Shown: positions 1 through 6,264, numbered from the stretch's first letter. The stretch is DNA of 7,241 nt from Thermoplasmata archaeon (GCA_021797385.1 JAJZZW010000098.1:1-7241); one strand, 5' to 3'. Notes: generated by a model from the sequence alone, not told the origin. Numbers and translations: made by a program.

Positions 1-71
1 TCCATTATGCTTTCGCTATCCCTGGCTTCGAATCCCCTGACAAATCCAAAAAATGAATTACCGGCAGCCAT
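1..71 (-). CDS. Unrecognised protein, N-terminal 23 codons only
   Basis: An open frame begins at an ATG whose first base is 71 and runs off the left edge. It reads MAAGNSFFGFVRGFEARDSE and a few more residues. An in-frame TAA at 96-98 lies upstream and no other start codon falls between it and the ATG, so this is the only possible start. A TATA-like box (TATAATATT on the minus strand) is centred about 25 bases upstream of the A of ATG, with a purine-rich BRE-like stretch behind it, as expected for a leaderless archaeal transcript. It lies 41 bases downstream of the DUF1634 gene on the same strand, so it may be separately transcribed or read through from tauE. The fragment contains no motif that I recognise and I assign no function. 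A short plus-strand frame also crosses this region but has no start signals. Confidence 0.5.
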   Translation of the reverse strand, partial: MAAGNSFFGFVRGFEARDSESIM

Positions 72-91
72 ACTGAAATGTATTGATAAAG

Positions 92-108
92 AATATTATA
101 ATTTTTCC
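92..108 (-). promoter_or_regulatory. Probable TATA/BRE promoter for the left-edge gene
   Basis: On the minus strand the sequence reads GGAAAAAT (BRE-like, 101-108) followed by TATAATATT (92-100). The box centre is about 25 bases from the ATG at 71, which fits transcription starting at or next to the start codon. No Shine-Dalgarno sequence precedes that ATG. AT-rich DNA makes chance matches possible, so the support is the spacing rather than the motif alone. Confidence 0.45.
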
Positions 109-112
109 AATT

Positions 113-514
113 TTATACTAAAAATCTGGGTACAACAAGCATTGCGAAGAAAAGGTTAAAGAGTACTATGGATGCCATACCAACATAGAGATAGTTTTTA
201 TCATACAGAAACGAAACCCATCCTATGAATACAACAGTAATCGGTGTGAATATGAGTACCCAGAGGCCTACGGTAATGAAGTAAAGGCCATCTACTGCAG
301 ATAATCCAGAAAGTATTTTGTTCAACGATACTGATTTTGAATCTATTCCGTGTGCCAGCGCATAATTATAGTTTGACATCTGGGAAAGGGTAAAGCCATC
401 ACCACCATTTTTTACAAACAATATAATAACCCCTGCTACAATAAAAGACACACTGATCAATACACCTGCCTTCAGGAAATAACTTATAATTACCTCATCA
501 TCATGATTTTTCAT
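113..514 (-). CDS. DUF1634 family membrane protein, TauE partner
   Basis: This 133-residue integral membrane protein has three hydrophobic segments at about residues 13-34, 77-101 and 108-128. Between the first two lies a hydrophilic stretch of roughly 40 residues. The region from LWVLIFTPITVVF to YDKNYLYVG has the DUF1634 signature shape: Gly/Leu-rich helix, Thr-Pro, a second helical stretch, an acidic/basic turn, then a Tyr-rich helix. Known family members are very often encoded beside TauE/SafE permeases in archaea and bacteria, as here; their biochemical role is not established. The start overlaps the last 14 bases of the permease gene and is preceded by a strong Shine-Dalgarno site (GGAGGG, six bases away), so the two are almost certainly co-transcribed and co-translated. 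I infer an accessory subunit of the permease. The family call is good; the function is open. Confidence 0.8.
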   Translation of the reverse strand: MKNHDDEVIISYFLKAGVLISVSFIVAGVIILFVKNGGDGFTLSQMSNYNYALAHGIDSKSVSLNKILSGLSAVDGLYFITVGLWVLIFTPITVVFIGWVSFLYDKNYLYVGMASIVLFNLFFAMLVVPRFLV

Positions 515-1490
515 TTTTATCCCTCCATTCTTTTCTCTTTGAATTATAGAATAAGATACTTATTAAAACAATAGATATTATCACCGAAATAAAGAATTGT
601 ATCATTAAAGAAAATGTAATTACAAAATTTATCATGTGCAGACCCTTGAATACCATGTCAAATCCGAGGAAAGATAAAATTGCAAAGAATATCCACCTTA
701 TATTCTCATTGGAAATTCTTACCAGAACTTTAGCACCGAAAAAGGCGCCTATTAAAACACCTATTGCCGTTGCAGCTGCAATAAACAGATTAATATAGCC
801 CTCATACCAGTATATAGAGCTTCCTGTTGCCGCTGTGATGCCTATCATGAAATTGCTGGATGTGGTTGTAACTTTCATTGGCAAATTCATGGCCCAATCC
901 ATGCCAAGAACCTTCAATGCTCCGGACCCAATGCCCAGAAGTCCGGAAACAAATCCTGCAAAGAACATAACTATTTCCCCGAGCCACCATCTCACCCCGT
1001 GATATTTTATAGTTTTTCTGAGCCTTTCATCATAATACGATCCGGTTAACTGGAATAACTTCGTGCTCCAGTCAGGTTTCATTTCCGGTGGTACCTCCTT
1101 GCCTATTTTTTTTATTGTTGGAATAAGCGAAAATAAAAGTACGAGCCCGAATATCACATAAACTATCCAGATTAAGGCATGCTTATCTATAAACACCAGG
1201 GTCAGGGACCCGACTATGGCACCTGTGGTTGTTGCTATCTCCAGTCCTATGCCGATCTTTATATTCGCTATTTTTTTCTTTGTATAGGCACTTGCAGAAC
1301 CAGCCGAGGTTGCTATTGTCGATATCAGACTTGCACCTGCTGCGAAGATAAAAGGTATGCCATAGAAAAGTGTCAGTACCGGGACGAGAACAGTGCCCCC
1401 GCCTAGGCCTGTAAGTGAACCTATGAATCCGGCAATGATAGAACCAAAGATGATTGTAAGGAATTTGACAATTATCAGAATTAATGTCAT
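501..1490 (-). CDS. TauE/SafE family permease (sulfite/organosulfonate exporter-like)
   Basis: This 329-residue polytopic membrane protein probably moves a small anion across the cytoplasmic membrane. Characterised relatives handle sulfite, sulfoacetate or similar compounds; the substrate here is unknown. The family's internal duplication is visible. The first Gly-rich motif is GSLTGLGGGTVLVPVL at residues 24-39 and the second is GFVSGLLGIGSGALKV at 179-194. Each is followed by a Ser/Thr-rich helix (54-67 and 207-225) and then by a further helix pair. A hydrophilic segment at about 125-168 with Arg, Lys, Trp and Tyr joins the two halves and is longer than a minimal linker. An extra hydrophobic segment at about 287-315 is followed by a charged tail, NSKRKEWRDKNEKS. 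Total length exceeds the roughly 250-residue compact members. The ATG at 1490 is chosen because a TATA-like box lies about 25 bases upstream and there is no Shine-Dalgarno site. It is first of a two-gene unit with DUF1634. Confidence 0.85.
   Translation of the reverse strand: MTLILIIVKFLTIIFGSIIAGFIGSLTGLGGGTVLVPVLTLFYGIPFIFAAGASLISTIATSAGSASAYTKKKIANIKIGIGLEIATTTGAIVGSLTLVFIDKHALIWIVYVIFGLVLLFSLIPTIKKIGKEVPPEMKPDWSTKLFQLTGSYYDERLRKTIKYHGVRWWLGEIVMFFAGFVSGLLGIGSGALKVLGMDWAMNLPMKVTTTSSNFMIGITAATGSSIYWYEGYINLFIAAATAIGVLIGAFFGAKVLVRISNENIRWIFFAILSFLGFDMVFKGLHMINFVITFSLMIQFFISVIISIVLISILFYNSKRKEWRDKNEKS
521..526 (-). promoter_or_regulatory. Shine-Dalgarno site for the DUF1634 gene
   Basis: GGAGGG on the minus strand, six bases upstream of the ATG at 514, lies inside the end of the permease coding sequence. 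It fixes the DUF1634 start and supports translation initiating within the upstream gene's 3' end. Confidence 0.75.
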
Positions 1491-1510
1491 TTACACTTTA
1501 TTACTTAACC

Positions 1511-1519
1511 GTATTTATT
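1511..1519 (-). promoter_or_regulatory. Probable TATA box of the tauE-DUF1634 unit
   Basis: AATAAATAC on the minus strand is centred about 25 bases upstream of the permease ATG. With no Shine-Dalgarno sequence before that ATG, this fits a leaderless transcript. The box is a weak match to the ideal archaeal TATA sequence and the region is AT-rich, so the call rests mainly on distance. Confidence 0.4.
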
Positions 1520-1520
1520 A

Positions 1521-1556
1521 TTTATTGATAGAAATTATATTTATCTATAGAATAAA
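1521..1556. repeat. Imperfect inverted repeat in the divergent intergenic region
   Basis: The left arm TTTATTGATAGA (1521-1532) pairs with the right arm TCTATAGAATAAA (1544-1556). The reverse complement of the right arm is TTTATTCTATAGA, so the arms agree except for one G versus CT difference. The spacer is 11 bases. The repeat lies directly upstream of the putative tauE TATA box and between the divergent tauE and moeA units, where an archaeal regulator could bind. It may equally be a chance product of AT-rich sequence. The rest of the 1491-1637 intergenic region holds only TATA-like stretches. Confidence 0.4.
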
Positions 1557-1594
1557 TTGCCAGCCATCAACTATGCTTTATTCTGTTAAACCGG

Positions 1595-1622
1595 CTATAA
1601 ACATTAATACAAAGAATAAATA
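1595..1622 (+). promoter_or_regulatory. Candidate promoter region of the cofactor operon
   Basis: Two TATA-like stretches precede the first moeA: CTATAAAC (1595-1602) and GAATAAATA (1614-1622). The first would place transcription start near 1624, leaving a leader of about 14 bases before the ATG at 1638. The second would place it near 1643, between the two possible starts at 1638 and 1653. Neither ATG has a recognisable Shine-Dalgarno site. I cannot choose between the two boxes from sequence alone. Confidence 0.3.
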
Positions 1623-1637
1623 ACACTACGTAAGCCT

Positions 1638-2867
1638 ATGGTAAAACGTATTATGGAGCGGTTTGAAAGTTTGCTGCCATACAGTGAGGCAGTTTCCATA
1701 TTCGATGCTGTGCCATGGCATCTGCCCGGCCGTGAAAGGATAAATATTGAGGATGCTGCAGGTAAAATTTCTGCATGCAGTGTATTTTCACCTATGAACA
1801 TTCCTGATAAGAATAAGGCTGCCATGGATGGTTACGCTGTAAAACACATGAATACATCCAATGCTTCGGATCATAACCCTGCAAGGCTTGAGCTCTCCGG
1901 TGTGAATATGGCAGGCGGCACTGCAGGAGAACCGCTTAAGGATGTGCAGTGCAGGGAAATCTATACAGGTTCCATCATGCCCGAAGGTGCCGATGCGGTA
2001 ATCAAGGTTGAAAATTGTGAACAATCTGGCGATTATATTTATATTTACTCGCCGGTACTTGCCTGGGAAAATGTAGCTTCAATAGGAGAGGATATAACCA
2101 GGGGGAGCCTTATACTGAGAGAGAAATCCATAATAAGGCCCCAGAACATTTCATCCATGACTGCGGCAGGCATTAAATCAGCCAATGTATACCGGAATAT
2201 TACAATCGGCATTGTAAATACCGGAAGGGAACTGGTAACTGGCCAGATAAATAATTCCACGGGGTCCCTATTAAGATCATTTTACAGTCGGGCATTCATG
2301 GATATAATAGATGGCGGCATAGCTGATGACAGTGTGGATTCCATAATAGAAAAGATATCAAATATCAGGAAAAAGTGCGATATAATTATAGTAACAGGGG
2401 GAAGCAGCCTGGGAAGGAAAGACCTAACCACTGGTGCAATATCCAGACTGGGCAAAATGCTTTTTTCAGGCGTTGCCATAAAGCCTGGGCGGACTATAGC
2501 CCTGTTCAATGTGGATAATATACCGGTTCTATCCGTGTCAGGCCTTCCTGTAGCTGCCCTTATGTCCTCTCTAATTTTTGTAAACAGATATGTACAGAAT
2601 GCTTTCGGCATAGAGATCACAGAAAAAGCCCCGGCCATACTGGAGGAAAGGATACATAACAAAACAGGATTTACAACATTTCAGGTTATGAATGCATTTG
2701 TTAAGGATGGAGAAATCCATGCAAGGCAACTGGAAACAACGGTTTCAGGAAGGATGTCCTCGCTTCTCACGGGGAATTCCTTTACTTTAATAGACGAAAA
2801 CCTGGAGGGCATGGAGAAGGGTAGCAGAATAACAATCAATGTAATAGGTGATATAAAATGGGAATGA
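1638..2867 (+). CDS. moeA: Divergent MoeA-like molybdopterin molybdenumtransferase
   Basis: MoeA inserts molybdate (or tungstate) into adenylylated molybdopterin in the cytoplasm. This 409-residue protein has the full MoeA length and order: an N-terminal region with KAAMDGYAV (60-68); IYTGSIMPEGADAVIKVE (108-125); the NVASIGEDITRGS segment (145-157); the central MPT-binding-type domain with NTGREL (194-199), TGGSSLGRKD (253-262) and IKPGRT (281-286); and a C-terminal beta domain at about 335-409. Several consensus positions are altered. The usual TGDEL has Arg197, the DSN motif that normally follows is replaced by a Ser/Asn-rich stretch (205-210), KPGKP is KPGRT, and GLPGNPVSA appears as VSGLPVAAL (300-308). 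The Asp of MDGYA (64), Glu198 and Asp262 are kept, so activity may survive or be specialised. It is first in the operon and overlaps the second moeA. The start at 1638 is uncertain; the ATG at 1653 would also fit. Confidence 0.85.
   Translation: MVKRIMERFESLLPYSEAVSIFDAVPWHLPGRERINIEDAAGKISACSVFSPMNIPDKNKAAMDGYAVKHMNTSNASDHNPARLELSGVNMAGGTAGEPLKDVQCREIYTGSIMPEGADAVIKVENCEQSGDYIYIYSPVLAWENVASIGEDITRGSLILREKSIIRPQNISSMTAAGIKSANVYRNITIGIVNTGRELVTGQINNSTGSLLRSFYSRAFMDIIDGGIADDSVDSIIEKISNIRKKCDIIIVTGGSSLGRKDLTTGAISRLGKMLFSGVAIKPGRTIALFNVDNIPVLSVSGLPVAALMSSLIFVNRYVQNAFGIEITEKAPAILEERIHNKTGFTTFQVMNAFVKDGEIHARQLETTVSGRMSSLLTGNSFTLIDENLEGMEKGSRITINVIGDIKWE
2846..2852 (+). promoter_or_regulatory. Shine-Dalgarno site of the MoeA-PBP fusion gene
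   Basis: AGGTGAT, inside the end of the first moeA, matches the archaeal anti-Shine-Dalgarno complement and stands five bases before the ATG at 2858. It favours 2858 over the ATG at 2864, although the latter forms an ATGA overlap with the upstream stop codon. Confidence 0.65.
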
Positions 2868-4609
2868 TTTTTCATAATCTTATAAAATTTAGGGAAGCTG
2901 AAGAAAAGATACGGATTAATTCTAAAAAGATTTCCGAAACAGAAAGAATAAAGATAGGCGACTCCAGTGGCAGGATATCTGCTGAGGATATATTCAGCGC
3001 CAGCAATCTTCCACTTTTTTCCAGATCCCAGGTTGATGGATATGCGGTGATTGCATCTGATCTTGCTTTTGCATCGCGGGTTGCTCCCGTATCACTGGAG
3101 CTTTCCGGTGAAACCAGTATAGGAGAACCGGCGGTCATATTCCCCGGGAATGGAAAATGCATAAAGGTACCTACTGGGGGCGTTATTCCGGTGGGCGCCG
3201 ATGCCATGGTGCCATTTGAGGATACAGAAACAGAGGGGAACCGTATCCTATTCTTCAATAAGATAGGGCGCTTTCACGAGCTTTCCAACTCCGGCATTGA
3301 TGTAATAAAGGGTGAAAGGCTGCTTGGTAGGGGGTCAATCATAGACCCGAGAAGCATTGCTGTGATGGCATCCACAGGGATAGGAACTGTAAATGTAATC
3401 AGGAAAATCAGGATAGGCATAGTATCAACAGGGAATGAGCTGCTTTATCCGGGCCAGGAATATGAAGAGGGCAAAATCTACGAGTCAAACAGCATATCTG
3501 TGTATTCCGAGCTTAAAAGGCATCCTGCATTTGAAGTCAGGAACTATGGAATCATAAGGGATGACTATTCAGAAATAAAGGATGCTATAGATAGATCCAT
3601 AGAGGAGAATGACGTAACCATTACTATCGGTAGCACCTCTGCCGGAGATCATGATATGGTTTACCTTATACTTGGTGATAAAAAACCGGGAATAATCTTC
3701 CATGGAATTAGGGTTAAGCCCGGAAAGCCTGCAATATTTGCAAAATCCGGAGATAAATTGATCTTCGGCCTTCCGGGATTTCCGGTATCATCTATGATGA
3801 TACTTTATTCCCTTGTTATCCCGGCACTATTCTCAATGGCCGGTCATATTTTCTCTTACACTGAAATAAATGCCATATCGGGGGATCGCATTGATCTTCA
3901 CCAGGGCAATACGGACCTTCTTCTTTTAAAACTGGTCAACCGCGCTGGGTCATATTATGCCTATCAGGTGCCCGGCAATTCAGGCTCAATATCAAGAATT
4001 AGCAGGGCAACCGGCTTTTCCATAGTAAATTCAACATCTTCATATCTGTCCAGGCATTCTACTTTAAAAGTAAATGCATTTACAGTAAAAATTCCTGAAC
4101 TTCTCTTATATGGACAGTACCTGCCAGCCATGGAACATATTCAGGGAGAAATAATGGATATATCGACATTTGTTGAGGCGGGAAAGAATGAAATTATCAG
4201 GTCTATGGAATCCGGAGATGCGGATGTGTATCTATGGAATTACAGAGAAGTACCTCATATGAATAACTTTGATGCCACCATAACATTCAAAATTCCATAC
4301 GGTACTGTATACAGGGATAGGAATTACAGAACTATGGCAGTAATGTATCACGGGTCAGGCCTTTTTGAATATTCTGAGGGAATAGCAGGAGCTGATGACT
4401 TAACCTACCTTGATAACCCTGAAATTATCTGCGATTATGTAAAAAACGGAAGATGTGATGCGGGAATAACCTATAAGCAGTATGCCGATCTTTATTCTCT
4501 GAAGTTTGATCAGAAAGGATATGTTATATTCCATATAATCATAAATAAAAATAGCGGAAGATACGAGGAATTAAAGAAAGCATTTACTGCCCTTGCAAGG
4601 ACTCAATAA
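2858..4609 (+). CDS. moeA: MoeA fused to a C-terminal PBP-like (LysR-substrate-type) domain
   Basis: This 583-residue protein joins a complete MoeA (about 1-405) to a periplasmic-binding-protein-like domain (about 406-583), a fusion known in many archaea. MoeA landmarks are QVDGYAV (58-64), PTGGVIPVGADAMVPFE (105-121), STGNELLYPGQ (190-200), GKIYESN (205-211), GSTSAGDHD (258-266), VKPGKP (286-291) and GLPGFPVSS (304-312). The TSAG and GLPGFP variants are typical of the fused archaeal type. It keeps the canonical residues that its upstream paralogue has lost, apart from Val in place of Met in MDGYA. The C-terminal domain shows GKNEIIRSMESGDADVYLW and, near the end, CDYVKNGRCDAGITYKQYAD, which resemble the ligand-binding-fold segments of these fusions. 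The domain lacks a signal peptide, so it acts in the cytoplasm, perhaps binding a metal oxyanion or cofactor. The gene overlaps the first moeA by 10 bases and abuts mobA with no gap. Confidence 0.9.
   Translation: MGMIFHNLIKFREAEEKIRINSKKISETERIKIGDSSGRISAEDIFSASNLPLFSRSQVDGYAVIASDLAFASRVAPVSLELSGETSIGEPAVIFPGNGKCIKVPTGGVIPVGADAMVPFEDTETEGNRILFFNKIGRFHELSNSGIDVIKGERLLGRGSIIDPRSIAVMASTGIGTVNVIRKIRIGIVSTGNELLYPGQEYEEGKIYESNSISVYSELKRHPAFEVRNYGIIRDDYSEIKDAIDRSIEENDVTITIGSTSAGDHDMVYLILGDKKPGIIFHGIRVKPGKPAIFAKSGDKLIFGLPGFPVSSMMILYSLVIPALFSMAGHIFSYTEINAISGDRIDLHQGNTDLLLLKLVNRAGSYYAYQVPGNSGSISRISRATGFSIVNSTSSYLSRHSTLKVNAFTVKIPELLLYGQYLPAMEHIQGEIMDISTFVEAGKNEIIRSMESGDADVYLWNYREVPHMNNFDATITFKIPYGTVYRDRNYRTMAVMYHGSGLFEYSEGIAGADDLTYLDNPEIICDYVKNGRCDAGITYKQYADLYSLKFDQKGYVIFHIIINKNSGRYEELKKAFTALARTQ
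4597..4601 (+). promoter_or_regulatory. Shine-Dalgarno site of mobA
   Basis: AAGGA lies in the last codons of the MoeA fusion gene, eight bases before the ATG at 4610. The upstream stop TAA (4607-4609) is directly followed by that ATG, so the two genes are translationally adjacent and the start is well supported. Confidence 0.55.
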
Positions 4610-5164
4610 ATGATAGCAATAATTTTTGCAAAGAAAAGCCAGAGACTGGTGGGTAAACACAATATGGATATATGCGGGGAGCGTCTCATAGAGAGGGTTT
4701 CCAGGATAGTTATAGAATCGCATCTATTCAAGGAAACGGTACTTTTTACGAAGGATTCTTCACTAATATCAAAATATTGCAGGATAGAAATTGATAGAAC
4801 TGACGGAATTCTTATAGATTCTATTCTTTACTGCCTTGAAAAACATAAAGAATTTCTTGCAGTTGGTGGTGATATGCCCTATATTGATTATAGCCTGATT
4901 GATAATATAATTAAAAAATACAGCGGAACCCCAATTACTTACATAGCAGAAGGATTTTACCAGCCCCTATTTACAGTTTACAACAATAAACTCTATAATC
5001 CCATGAATAAATACCGGGCGGGTGGCGGGGAAAGCATAAGTGAATTCCTCAGAACATCTGACGTTGAAACCCTTAATACCGGTTCTGAAAAATTGAAAAG
5101 TATTAACTATATTTCTGATCTAGAGCAGGCGAGAAAGATTCTCTGTGCTAACAACACCGATTAA
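4610..5164 (+). CDS. mobA: MobA-like molybdenum cofactor guanylyltransferase
   Basis: Classical MobA transfers GMP from GTP to molybdopterin, giving the (bis-)MGD cofactor used by formate dehydrogenases and related enzymes. This 184-residue protein has the nucleotidyltransferase layout: an N-terminal nucleotide loop (residues 1-18), FLAVGGDMPYID (82-93) equivalent to the metal-binding CDMP motif, YQPLFTVYN (117-125) like the family's (E/Q)PLxALY, and a terminal INYISDLEQA like the usual NTPEDLxxA. The N-terminal loop is unusual. It reads AIIFAKKSQRLVGKHNMDI where MobA normally has LAGGxSxRMGxDK, and so resembles the PARGGSKRxxGKN loop of CMP-sugar synthetases, with Lys in place of both Gly. 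Operon position directly after two moeA genes, plus the MobA-like rest of the protein, argue for a cofactor role. A different NTP or substrate specificity is possible. The operon ends here, six bases from convergent mobB. Confidence 0.75.
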   Translation: MIAIIFAKKSQRLVGKHNMDICGERLIERVSRIVIESHLFKETVLFTKDSSLISKYCRIEIDRTDGILIDSILYCLEKHKEFLAVGGDMPYIDYSLIDNIIKKYSGTPITYIAEGFYQPLFTVYNNKLYNPMNKYRAGGGESISEFLRTSDVETLNTGSEKLKSINYISDLEQARKILCANNTD

Positions 5165-5170
5165 AATAAA

Positions 5171-5632
5171 CTAATTTTTTTGTGTTATAATCTTAACAAT
5201 CCTGCCAATTTCCTCAGGATAAATCAAGCATGCACCCTTATGTGTTCTATTATTAGCCTTTATAATATAATCATATCCGTATTTCACATAATCTTCATTG
5301 CCCAGAACAAGAAATCTTGTACCTTTCCCGTAATCCCTGAAACCTTCTATAAAAATCATGTCACAGTGCCCGTTTTCATTGATTATCTGTTCCACTCCCG
5401 TATGCCCACGGGACATTTTATAAGTTCTGTCCGGTGTTACACCATAGGTTACATCTGCACCGGCATTCTCCATAGCCCATGTATCCTTTCCTTCAATATC
5501 CAGTGAGATATTATCATGGGGAATATCCTTAATATACACTATTTTATATTTATCAGAAAGTATGCAAATTAGATTCCTAATTATTGTGGTTTTTCCCGAG
5601 GAAGATGATCCAAAAAATGTAAAAATTTTCAT
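5171..5632 (-). CDS. mobB: MobB, molybdopterin-guanine dinucleotide biosynthesis GTP-binding protein
   Basis: MobB is a small P-loop GTPase that assists MobA in making the guanine dinucleotide form of the cofactor; it is not strictly essential in characterised bacteria. This 153-residue protein opens with a Walker A motif FFGSSSSGKTT (6-16) and continues with VYIKDIPHDNISLDIEGKDT (32-51), the family's iKH-H-D--GkDS region, in which the usual KH is KD. AMENAGADVTYGV (53-65) matches the conserved AGA segment, and MIFIEGFRDY (92-101) is the Walker B-like DxxxxEGfk motif. Length is close to that of single-domain MobB. It is not fused to MoeA or MobA as in some species. It converges on mobA with a six-base gap and lies 29 bases after the AceTr-like gene on the same strand. 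It has its own TATA-like box and no Shine-Dalgarno site, which suggests a separate leaderless transcript. Confidence 0.9.
   Translation of the reverse strand: MKIFTFFGSSSSGKTTIIRNLICILSDKYKIVYIKDIPHDNISLDIEGKDTWAMENAGADVTYGVTPDRTYKMSRGHTGVEQIINENGHCDMIFIEGFRDYGKGTRFLVLGNEDYVKYGYDYIIKANNRTHKGACLIYPEEIGRIVKIITQKN
5175..5181 (+). terminator. Candidate T-tract terminator after mobA
   Basis: Seven consecutive T residues occur 11 bases after the mobA stop, inside the 3' end of convergent mobB. Archaeal RNA polymerase terminates on such T-runs without a hairpin. On the opposite strand, TTTATTTTA (5170-5162) directly after the mobB stop could serve mobB. The position is right, but AT-rich DNA makes this only moderately specific. 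Confidence 0.4.
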
Positions 5633-5650
5633 ATAATTATATTATACATT

Positions 5651-5660
5651 AATATAAAAA
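5651..5660 (-). promoter_or_regulatory. Probable TATA box of mobB
   Basis: TTTTTATATT on the minus strand is centred about 23 bases before the mobB ATG at 5632. It sits in the 29-base gap after the upstream gene. There is no Shine-Dalgarno site before mobB, so a leaderless transcript from this box is more likely than simple read-through translation. Confidence 0.5.
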
Positions 5661-5661
5661 A

Positions 5662-6246
5662 TTAAAGGAACAGATGGTATCCGAGTGCAAAGTTCAATGT
5701 TGCAGCAAATGTAAGGTACATTAACCATGTTCCTGTAACCAGCTGGAAAAAGGCCTTGGTTCTTGCCCATGATGGTGAGTGTATAAGACTCGCCGGTATA
5801 TCACTGATATAAACAAAGGCAAGCAGTATGAAAAGAATCATTACCGGTATGTCCCTGCCCAGACCAAACACTACAGCACCTATTATAGAAATCCACAGAA
5901 AACCCACTGCCATGAATCCATCTACTGTTGTATCCGCATTTTTGTACTTGTTGTATCCCAGTGCAAACCAGTGTACACCATAAGCAGTAAAGGCAAGTCC
6001 TGCCATGTACAGTATGGGGGTAGCTCTGAAAGCAGTGAACACAGTCAATCCCAGGAATATGTAAGTTCCGGTAATGAATTGCATAAATCCTGGCATAAAT
6101 ATGCCCCATAGACCCATAGCATGGTTAACGTTTTCATTACTCTCTTTGGGATACTTAAAAAATACAGCACCTCCAAAAACAAAATAACCAATTCCAAGGC
6201 CGAAAAACCCAACCGCTAGAGGCGGCAAAGCATTAAAGTTTATCAT
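5662..6246 (-). CDS. GPR1/FUN34/YaaH (AceTr)-type six-helix membrane protein
   Basis: This 194-residue protein has six predicted transmembrane segments, at about residues 8-30, 44-66, 75-96, 110-130, 134-155 and 165-190, with short loops. This is the size and topology of the acetate transporter family. The best family likeness is GLWGIFMPGFMQFITGTYIF (45-64), comparable to the Gly-rich GIFxGGxxQxxAG helix, and FTAYGVHWFALG (86-97), comparable to the FxxYGxFW helix. The hallmark N-terminal NPAPLGL motif is absent; the corresponding place reads NALPPLAVGF. It is therefore a divergent member, and substrate cannot be read from sequence. Known relatives move acetate or succinate with protons. Divergent placement next to a formate-dehydrogenase-type gene suggests a small monocarboxylate, possibly formate; that is inference. 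In an acidophile such a protein could also relieve organic-acid stress. Confidence 0.6.
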   Translation of the reverse strand: MINFNALPPLAVGFFGLGIGYFVFGGAVFFKYPKESNENVNHAMGLWGIFMPGFMQFITGTYIFLGLTVFTAFRATPILYMAGLAFTAYGVHWFALGYNKYKNADTTVDGFMAVGFLWISIIGAVVFGLGRDIPVMILFILLAFVYISDIPASLIHSPSWARTKAFFQLVTGTWLMYLTFAATLNFALGYHLFL

Positions 6247-6264
6247 ATAATTGTAATCCTGTGG

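Noticed and set aside
1..159. A plus-strand frame open from the left edge to a stop near 157-159
   Set aside because: It overlaps the end of the DUF1634 gene, shows no recognisable motif, and competes with a minus-strand frame that has a start codon and promoter-like element. It might still be the tail of a convergent gene, but I see no support.
1491..1637. A riboswitch (for example a Moco-type element) upstream of moeA
   Set aside because: The region is AT-rich with TATA-like stretches and one imperfect inverted repeat; I see no GC-paired multi-stem structure, and the Moco RNA motif is a bacterial element.
2282..2662. A 126-residue minus-strand frame inside the first moeA
   Set aside because: It is fully covered by the conserved central domain of MoeA on the other strand, and its protein has no family features.
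2872..3258. A 128-residue minus-strand frame inside the second moeA
   Set aside because: It lies across the highly conserved MoeA N-terminal motifs on the plus strand and is an antisense shadow with low-complexity Ser/Pro-rich composition.
5180..5506. A 108-residue plus-strand frame opposite mobB
   Set aside because: The minus-strand reading contains clear Walker A and EGF-type MobB motifs; the plus-strand protein has none.
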